DNA from: Mangrovitalea sediminis
Lineage (GTDB): Bacteria; Pseudomonadota; Gammaproteobacteria; Pseudomonadales; Oleiphilaceae
NCBI RefSeq assembly: GCF_002514725.1
Contig: NZ_NTLB01000001.1
Span: forward strand, 434,001 to 498,000
Reading direction: 5' to 3'
Length of the DNA: 64,000 nt
Below, piece by piece: positions 59,135 through 64,000 of the stretch (the first letter of the stretch is position 1; each line of letters opens with the position of its first letter). A program made the translations under genes and the position numbers. A model generated the notes under the pieces. It worked only from the letters and a program-made list of their open reading frames with translations. It was not told the origin of the DNA and made no database searches.

Positions 59135-59413
59135 TCATTTCAGGAAGTGAACGACCTTACGGACGCCCATGACGGCCAGGGCCAGACCGACCATGCCTGC
59201 ACCGACGGCCAGGATGGCCGTGATCACGGTGGAGAAATCCACGGCGGTGGTGAGGCTGGTCAGATCGGGACCCGCAGCCGCCGCGGTTCCGGCAGCGAAG
59301 GTCATGCCGGAGACCATCAGGGAGGCCATACCGACGCCAACACGGCGGGCCCAGCCACGGGCAGCACGGCGGGAGATGGGAGCAGCGTTTACAGTTACTT
59401 GGTTCATAGTCAT
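59135..59413 (-). CDS. Major coat protein (pVIII-like)
   Basis: 92-residue precursor. A basic N-terminus (SRRAARGWARR) and hydrophobic core with AxA sites (FAAGTAAAAG) form a long signal peptide; the mature part of about 45 residues has an acidic start (PDLTSLTTAVD), a membrane helix (VITAILAVGAGMVGLALAVMGV) and a basic end (RKVVHFLK), exactly the plan of filamentous phage coat proteins. Start could be ATG 59413 or 59407. Confidence 0.85.
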   Translation of the reverse strand: MTMNQVTVNAAPISRRAARGWARRVGVGMASLMVSGMTFAAGTAAAAGPDLTSLTTAVDFSTVITAILAVGAGMVGLALAVMGVRKVVHFLK

Positions 59414-59631
59414 GCACCTTTGATGAGGTCGTAGATGACGCGGACCGTATGGGCCGCGCTGAAAACCACCAGACCGAGAGCAAAACCGGCCGCGAGGTAG
59501 GTGCCGGCGGTGCTCGGGTCCAGGGCTACCAGGGGATCGATCACCATCTGGCTGACGGTCCCCGGGCAGACGTGCGCACCCGTCGTGGTATCGACGGTGT
59601 ACTGCTGATCACAGACGAGTGCGTAAGCCAT
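59410..59631 (-). CDS. Small inovirus membrane protein (minor coat candidate)
   Basis: 73 residues, two Cys near the N-terminus (VCDQQ, HVCPG) and one membrane helix (TYLAAGFALGLVVFSAAHTVRVI). It overlaps the major coat gene by 4 bases. In Pf-like phages a gene of this size and place is thought to encode a minor coat protein (pVII/pIX-like); assignment by position. Confidence 0.65.
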   Translation of the reverse strand: MAYALVCDQQYTVDTTTGAHVCPGTVSQMVIDPLVALDPSTAGTYLAAGFALGLVVFSAAHTVRVIYDLIKGA

Positions 59632-59645
59632 GCCCTACCCCTTCC

Positions 59646-59954
59646 TTATGCCTGCGCGTTGGCAGGTTTCTTGGTGAGGTCGGCGGGCTTGAGTTCGAGG
59701 GCCTTGAAGGTGACCTTGCCACCGGCACCGGCCTTCATCTGCGCCTTGACGATGAACATGGCGGGCAGTTTGTCGGCGTGGTTGCGGAGCTGGTCGATGT
59801 GTTTGAAGTCGCAGGCAATCTTCATGACTTCGTTACCGACCCGGTTTTCGTCATCGGGTTCGGCGGGGCTGTAGGCGTAGACGCTGCCGCCCTTGTGGCC
59901 GTCGATGTCGTAACGGGTGGCGCCGAGGATCATGAGGTTGAGATAGTTTTCCAT
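59646..59954 (-). CDS. Candidate phage ssDNA-binding protein (pV-like)
   Basis: 102 residues, soluble, with basic and aromatic residues spread through a beta-rich N-terminal part (NYLNLMILGATRYDIDGHKGGSVYAY) and a Lys/Ala-rich tail. Size and position just ahead of the coat genes are those of the helix-destabilising protein that coats phage single strands. I recall similar proteins in Pf1-type phages (DUF1293), but cannot confirm it here. Confidence 0.55.
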   Translation of the reverse strand: MENYLNLMILGATRYDIDGHKGGSVYAYSPAEPDDENRVGNEVMKIACDFKHIDQLRNHADKLPAMFIVKAQMKAGAGGKVTFKALELKPADLTKKPANAQA

Positions 59955-60195
59955 GGGGTGTTCTCCTTCAGTTGCCCAACAGGGCGTTCAGTTTTCAGGG
60001 TGAAGAGTCAAAGGCCTGCGGTCGCTGCGCTCTCTGCGCGCTCCGCTTGCGGCCTGTGCTCCTGGTTCGGAATCAAAGGGCGGTCGTCCACCCCCGGCAT
60101 CCTCTCCGCTCTTGATGCGAACCGTGGCCCAACCTGCGATCCGCGCAAGGCCAGGCCGTCCGCTGCGCGGCCGGTGCTACGCAGCCTTGCACGGC
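59955..60195. other. Phage intergenic region with GC-rich imperfect repeats
   Basis: 240 bases without a gene. AGGCC/GGCCT (60012-60016, 60051-60055) enclose GCGG/CCGC, and CG-rich repeats continue to about 60180. A second candidate site for phage replication or packaging signals, or a gene relic. Confidence 0.35.
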
Positions 60196-60468
60196 TCACA
60201 GGCCGGACCCCTTGGTGTTCGCGAGCGGTGACGATGACGGGGGCGGACTAGCAGGACTTTCGGCGGAGGCCGGTTGTGAAAATCCAAAATCAGGACAGCC
60301 CGCCTGGAGCCATGCCGCGAGGACGGTGCCGCCGAGGGTCCAGAGGTCAGAACCCCGGGCGATGGCTTCCTGCTGGAGGCTGAGATAAACGGACGACGGG
60401 GCGACGATGTAGAAGCGGCGTTCCTTGTCTTCGACCTGATCCTGACGTGGGGGAATCAAGGCAGTCAT
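60196..60468 (-). CDS. Hypothetical phage early protein
   Basis: 90 residues; an N-terminal charged half (RQDQVEDKERRFYIVAPSSVYLSLQQEA) and a Pro/Ser-rich disordered C-terminus. No family recognised. ATG overlaps the preceding stop by one base (TAATG), so it is coupled to the upstream gene. Confidence 0.6.
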   Translation of the reverse strand: MTALIPPRQDQVEDKERRFYIVAPSSVYLSLQQEAIARGSDLWTLGGTVLAAWLQAGCPDFGFSQPASAESPASPPPSSSPLANTKGSGL

Positions 60469-60767
60469 TAGGCGGCCCTCAAGACGTTGACGGAGGTTCC
60501 GATCAGCCAGCCCTGGAAGGACGGGCGCGGGAGATGGGGGTTCTGTTCCTGGTGCAGATAGCGGTGATAAGCCAGGACGAGACGGCGGGACTCGACGGCG
60601 TAGGACCAGAGGTCGAGATCCAGGTGAACCAGCAGGTCAGCATAGGCCTGGAGCTTGCCATGCCAGAAGGCGCAGACGGTGCCGTCCACATAGAGGCGTT
60701 CGGCCAGGGACTCGATCAGGAAGTCGATGTGCCCTTTGATAAGGTCGTATTTGGCGGGGTTGATCAT
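60468..60767 (-). CDS. Hypothetical phage early protein
   Basis: 99 residues from the ATG at 60767, with GGAGGA upstream; a longer frame overlaps the HTH gene out of frame and is not credible. Rich in Leu, Tyr and His, no membrane helix, no motif recognised. It overlaps the HTH gene start side by 4 bases and is coupled to the next gene. Confidence 0.6.
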   Translation of the reverse strand: MINPAKYDLIKGHIDFLIESLAERLYVDGTVCAFWHGKLQAYADLLVHLDLDLWSYAVESRRLVLAYHRYLHQEQNPHLPRPSFQGWLIGTSVNVLRAA

Positions 60768-60973
60768 GACCAGTCCTCCGCTTCGTAGACTTCTTTGTTC
60801 AGGTGCAACAGGTTCACAAAGCGAGGACGGGCACCGCCGACTTTGACTGACGGCAGGTGGCCTTTCTCGACCATGCCCCGCACTTGGCCCGGCGTCAGGC
60901 CGGTCAGTTCGGCGAAGCGTTCCTGGGTCATGATCGGGACCAGGTTGAAGGCTAAGGGCTTTTGCTCGTCCAC
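60764..60973 (-). CDS. Phage HTH (MerR/excisionase-like) DNA-binding protein
   Basis: 69 residues. IMTQERFAELTGLTPGQVRGMVEKGHLPSVKV is a winged-helix/MerR-type HTH as in phage Xis and AlpA-like proteins. First gene of the minus-strand phage operon; GTG start at 60973. Possibly an activator of the operon or an excision factor. Confidence 0.7.
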   Translation of the reverse strand: MDEQKPLAFNLVPIMTQERFAELTGLTPGQVRGMVEKGHLPSVKVGGARPRFVNLLHLNKEVYEAEDWS

Positions 60974-61030
60974 TTTTCACCACTCTGTTACACTCAAATC
61001 CGGGCTGACTTGTATTTCAGCTCAACGGGA

Positions 61031-61083
61031 GTACTACACCGGTAGTACCTACAACAATAGTACATACGCGAATTGTAGTATGT
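61031..61083. promoter_or_regulatory. Phage control region with two operators
   Basis: GTACTAC-ACCG-GTAGTAC (61031-61048) is a perfect 7-bp palindrome; a related, weaker one, ACATAC...GTATGT (61062-61067, 61078-61083), overlaps the repressor start codon. They lie between divergent phage repressor and early operon, where the lysogeny switch should be. No clear -35/-10 pair was found. Confidence 0.6.
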
Positions 61084-61361
61084 CAATGTCTATTGCTGAA
61101 AAAATTAAACTGATCCGAGAAACCGAAGGGCTGGGACGAAAAGCTTTTACCGATCTAATCGGTGCTTCTCAGCGAACACTGGAAGGGATCGAACAAAGAG
61201 GCTCCGAACCTAGAAGTGATTTCTTAATGAAAATCACGACTCATGAGCGCTTCAAGAAATACACACTTTGGCTGATGTCCAACGACACGGCACCGGAATG
61301 TGGGCAGATAGATCCGGATACGGAAGTTGCTAGGCGGGCAAACAAGCTAAAAGTAGGATAG
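61080..61361 (+). CDS. Candidate phage repressor (HTH)
   Basis: 93 residues (a second ATG at 61086 is equally possible). EKIKLIRETEGLGRKAFTDLIGASQRTLEGIEQRG is an XRE-type HTH; no protease or RecA-cleavage domain is present. Divergent from the phage early operon and next to paired palindromes, so it is the likely prophage repressor with autoregulation. Confidence 0.7.
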   Translation: MSMSIAEKIKLIRETEGLGRKAFTDLIGASQRTLEGIEQRGSEPRSDFLMKITTHERFKKYTLWLMSNDTAPECGQIDPDTEVARRANKLKVG

Positions 61362-61514
61362 GTTTCGAGATCGCTACAAAGGTCGTTAATAAATGGCATA
61401 GGCGAGAAATCAGGGAAAGACAACAATAACGCGGGACGAGTTAAAGCCTGGGAAGTTAACTCGCATTAATGAATGTGCTAAATCAGGGATCTGAGAAAGA
61501 AAAATGAGGGAACA

Positions 61515-62648
61515 ATGGCAAATTTTGACTTTTTAATTCAATCCATACACGACATATATCACGAAGACGTTATAAATGACCTTCTCAAAGCCAAAAATAA
61601 CGAAAGGACGATTATAAGTGTTGCCTTTGCAAGCGACAGCGGCGCCCGAGCAATAGCAAAATATATAAAAGGCGACTCGAATACCTATATTTTTGTCGGC
61701 ATCAGGAATGGCATAACATCACTCCAAGCAATTAACACCCTCTTTCTTGCAACCGAAAACCTTTACATTGTAGATACTGGGTCTCAGCAAAAAATCTATC
61801 ACCCAAAGATATACTATAAAAGAACACCCGGCCGAGCGGTAGCAATAATTGGCAGCGCAAATCTAACGACTGGCGGCCTTCAAAGGAATATTGAAGCTAG
61901 CGCGATAATACAATTAGATCTTTCCGTGCATGAAGACGCAAAGAACTCAAAGCAATTAGAAGACACTTTCCAAAACTTTGCCAAAGAACACCCGGAACAC
62001 GTAATAAGAATAAATAATAAAGACCAGATTAAGAGTCTTTCCGAACAAGGATTACTAGCTGACGAAAACTTAAAAATAGCAAATCAAGGTTCAAACGAAA
62101 AACCCGAATCAAAAAAGAAAATTATTGACACATATTCAAAAAAACAAGAATCGAAAATAAGACATTCAAAAAATCTACCTCTAACTGAGGAAATGCAAAA
62201 TATTCGCACCCAAAACATGGTTCTCGTGTGGAAGAGTAAACGCCTTACGAGACGAGACCTCAGTATCCCAACAGCAGGAAATACGCATCCAACGGGATCA
62301 ATGGGCCTAAAGAAAGGGCTAATGACGGGAATAGATCATCGCCACTACTTTCGAGATGAAGTTTTCAATGAGTTAGAGTGGCACACGCACTCCAAAAAAA
62401 GTTACATCGAACAAGCTCATGCAAACTTCAGAATAATCATCGCCGGAATTAATATGGGCACATACGAACTTTTAATATCACACAAAACGGACACCCAGTC
62501 AGAATCTTACCGGCAAAAAAATTTCATGACCCAGATCCACTGGGGGACCGCTATTAGCATTATCGCAGACGACTCTTTACTAAAGCGGTCATTATTTCTA
62601 TACAAAGCAGAACACCCAACTATTTCATATGAAATAGAAATCGATTAG
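61515..62648 (+). CDS. Phospholipase-D-type restriction endonuclease (BfiI/NgoFVII-like)
   Basis: 377 residues. An N-terminal PLD nuclease fold contains one HxK half-site, YHPKIYY (His 96, Lys 98), and AIIGSANLTTGGL (Asn 116) with Glu 127, the arrangement of metal-independent PLD nucleases such as BfiI, which act as dimers. The C-terminal part (from about residue 225: WKSKRLTRRDLSIPTAGNTHPTGSM) probably recognises DNA. AT-rich codon use sets it apart from its neighbours, indicating transfer. It ends 3 bases from the stop of the opposing methyltransferase. Target sequence unknown. Confidence 0.78.
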   Translation: MANFDFLIQSIHDIYHEDVINDLLKAKNNERTIISVAFASDSGARAIAKYIKGDSNTYIFVGIRNGITSLQAINTLFLATENLYIVDTGSQQKIYHPKIYYKRTPGRAVAIIGSANLTTGGLQRNIEASAIIQLDLSVHEDAKNSKQLEDTFQNFAKEHPEHVIRINNKDQIKSLSEQGLLADENLKIANQGSNEKPESKKKIIDTYSKKQESKIRHSKNLPLTEEMQNIRTQNMVLVWKSKRLTRRDLSIPTAGNTHPTGSMGLKKGLMTGIDHRHYFRDEVFNELEWHTHSKKSYIEQAHANFRIIIAGINMGTYELLISHKTDTQSESYRQKNFMTQIHWGTAISIIADDSLLKRSLFLYKAEHPTISYEIEID

Positions 62649-62651
62649 CGA

Positions 62652-64000
62652 TCAACCTTTCCGCTGACGCCTTCGGTTTAATGCCCACCACGCGTCAGCA
62701 ATATCCTGCGCTTCATGTTGAGCCATACCACTTCGCCGCAGAATATCACTTCCTACCTCCAAAAAATAACCAACGTTATTTTTAGCTGAATTCCTAAAAT
62801 CTCGATCCAATTTCTCTAACTCTGCAGCCGAAAAATGGCTCACCGGAACAAGAAGTCGTTCAATTTCAGAAGGAACTAACTCTAAAACTCCACCACCATA
62901 ATGCCTACCTTCAAGCTCTGAACTCAACGCAGTCAAAGGATTAAAAAACGAGCAAACAAGAGATGTCGCGTCAACACCTTTCGGTCTAATCCTATAAGCA
63001 GTATCAGTAGTATAAGCGCCAAGTTCATTTAGTATCAAACGAGGAAAATTATGACAGCGCTTCAGCATACCAACTGGTGCAGTATAGACAGAAGGTACTT
63101 TATACCAAGGCTGGCGAATTCTGCACTTATAACGCATATGCAGCTCCTCTACCTCGCCCGATTTTATATACCTGACGACACTAGCCGGAAGTTCATCCAA
63201 AGAGGCCTGAATATAAACAAAGTTTGTCGGAAGACCTAAATCAACATTTATATTATGCTGTTCTTCATTATAAATAAGACCAGGACAGTGCTCACTACGA
63301 CCAAACATAGGGTAAACGTATTCTTGGAGACCATTATCAGCAACAGTATGCTCTGGAATCAAAAAAAACTTATTGGCGCCCGTAACGATACCAACATCAA
63401 CATCTGCAATATCCGAAAACTTGCGCACACTTTCCAAACTCAACGAAGACTCGTAAGTCCTTAAGGTTGAGGACGGCAACAGTGCTTTAGTCCATTTACC
63501 CTCAACGGTCCTTCCATTTATCGTTGATACAGACCGAAATATATTCTCTGGACTCTCAGAAAGAAATTCATAACCAGAAACTCTATGAAAGCCAACACCC
63601 TGACCAATGTCACCCGACTCCCGTTTTTTTTCCGCAAGAAGAATAATAGCTCCCTGTAATGTATCTTCAAACCAAATATCTTCCGGGTCAATTACCAATA
63701 TACGAGAACATGTTTCGCCAAGATACGTTCTTAGACCTTGGGAGTGAGCCACATGGACCAACTCAGCGGGAAGTATCATCCCAAGTCTCCCTCCCGGCTT
63801 TAAGAGCTTTATACTAGCTAAGACGAAAGGAACCCAGGCGTTTGTATGCTTTGTGAAAGGAACACTCAATGTAGAAAATATCTTCTCAGATCTGTCCTGA
63901 AAAATTTTTGGTAGAAATTGGTACCTTATAAAGGGTGGATTACCAATTATCGCATCAAACCTAGCTTTCCTGGAGAAAGACGACAGAGCCCAACCAAGAA
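62652..64000 (-). CDS. Eco57I-type N6-adenine DNA methyltransferase (5' end outside window)
   Basis: The frame is open to the window edge; only the C-terminal 448 or so residues are visible. Motif IV reads FDAIIGNPPFIRYQ (about 63925-63965), followed by KLLKPGGRLGMILPAE and a long target-recognition-like region (GIVTGANKFFLI..., LNELGAYTTDTAYRI). NPPF marks amino-methyltransferases. It should protect host DNA from the PLD nuclease. AT-rich like its partner. A fused nuclease domain upstream (type IIG) cannot be excluded. Confidence 0.8.
   Translation of the reverse strand, partial: LGWALSSFSRKARFDAIIGNPPFIRYQFLPKIFQDRSEKIFSTLSVPFTKHTNAWVPFVLASIKLLKPGGRLGMILPAELVHVAHSQGLRTYLGETCSRILVIDPEDIWFEDTLQGAIILLAEKKRESGDIGQGVGFHRVSGYEFLSESPENIFRSVSTINGRTVEGKWTKALLPSSTLRTYESSLSLESVRKFSDIADVDVGIVTGANKFFLIPEHTVADNGLQEYVYPMFGRSEHCPGLIYNEEQHNINVDLGLPTNFVYIQASLDELPASVVRYIKSGEVEELHMRYKCRIRQPWYKVPSVYTAPVGMLKRCHNFPRLILNELGAYTTDTAYRIRPKGVDATSLVCSFFNPLTALSSELEGRHYGGGVLELVPSEIERLLVPVSHFSAAELEKLDRDFRNSAKNNVGYFLEVGSDILRRSGMAQHEAQDIADAWWALNRRRQRKG

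Larger units (their letters stand above)
53017..61361. mobile_element. Integrated filamentous phage (inovirus), right end not in window
   Basis: Contiguous phage genes, mostly on the minus strand: control region and repressor, early genes, ssDNA-binding protein candidate, small membrane and major coat proteins, terminator, adsorption protein, DUF2523, Zot, Rep and integrase, plus two cargo genes next to ssrA. The set and gene sizes are those of Pf/CTX-type inoviruses. The end given is the last recognisable phage gene; the AT-rich restriction-modification genes beyond may be part of the same element. Confidence 0.85.

Noticed and set aside
59619-60251. 210-codon plus-strand frame across the phage ssb gene and gap
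   Set aside because: Opposes a well-placed phage gene and continues through repeat-rich non-coding sequence.
61362-61514. Right attachment site between the phage repressor and the PLD nuclease
   Set aside because: The segment was compared with the ssrA 3' end and no shared stretch was found.

Overview
The window looks like the chromosome of a moderately GC-rich marine gammaproteobacterium, most like Marinobacter or a close relative. The reasons are the Pseudomonas/Marinobacter-type core gene order (tpiA-secG-tRNA-Leu-rimP-nusA-infB-rbfA-truB-rpsO-pnp and rlmE-ftsH-folP-glmM), a wax ester synthase/DGAT gene, a Fur without the usual cysteine pairs, and the tmRNA tag ANDENYALAA. The taxon is inferred from gene content only.

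Layout. 1-3519: branched-chain amino acid ABC transporter (livHMGF, livH cut by the window edge). 3524-6950: envelope genes (a DUF3015 exported protein, a DUF4105 periplasmic protein and a lipoprotein-like alpha/beta hydrolase). 7209-22897, minus strand: a long housekeeping block for RNA turnover, translation, transcription elongation, protein export, peptidoglycan and folate precursors, and membrane proteolysis, with a tRNA-Leu(GAG) and a highly structured rimP-nusA leader. 23057-33319: yhbY, greA, carAB, dapB and the heat-shock genes grpE, dnaK and dnaJ, with recognisable sigma-32 promoters at grpE and dnaK. 33498-39674: recN behind two abutting LexA boxes, an unannotated small-RNA candidate, fur, bamE, rnfH, ratA, a sodium symporter and smpB.

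39763-50634 is an LPS core/outer-core cluster. waaF, waaC and a family-2 glycosyltransferase run on the plus strand. They converge on a six-gene minus-strand operon (waaQ-like, waaG-like, two further GT4 enzymes, a GT9 enzyme and a 781-residue protein that joins an O-antigen ligase/polymerase domain to a heptosyltransferase domain). A wax ester synthase and the tmRNA gene ssrA follow; ssrA and its partner smpB bracket the LPS cluster.

From the 3' end of ssrA an integrated filamentous phage (inovirus) begins. Running leftward from its control region at 61.0 kb are early genes, an ssDNA-binding protein candidate, coat proteins, a terminator, an adsorption protein, DUF2523, Zot, a rolling-circle Rep and a tyrosine integrase. 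Between the integrase and ssrA lies an odd two-gene unit: a small HTH protein and an LRAT-family acyltransferase/hydrolase, each ending in a predicted C-terminal membrane anchor. The HTH protein is expressed from a promoter whose spacer holds a perfect palindrome. No second copy of the ssrA 3' end is visible, so the right end of the element lies beyond 64 kb. The last 2.5 kb is distinctly AT-rich and carries a probable type II restriction-modification pair: a phospholipase-D-type endonuclease (BfiI/NgoFVII-like) and the C-terminal part of an Eco57I-type N6-adenine methyltransferase, arranged tail to tail.
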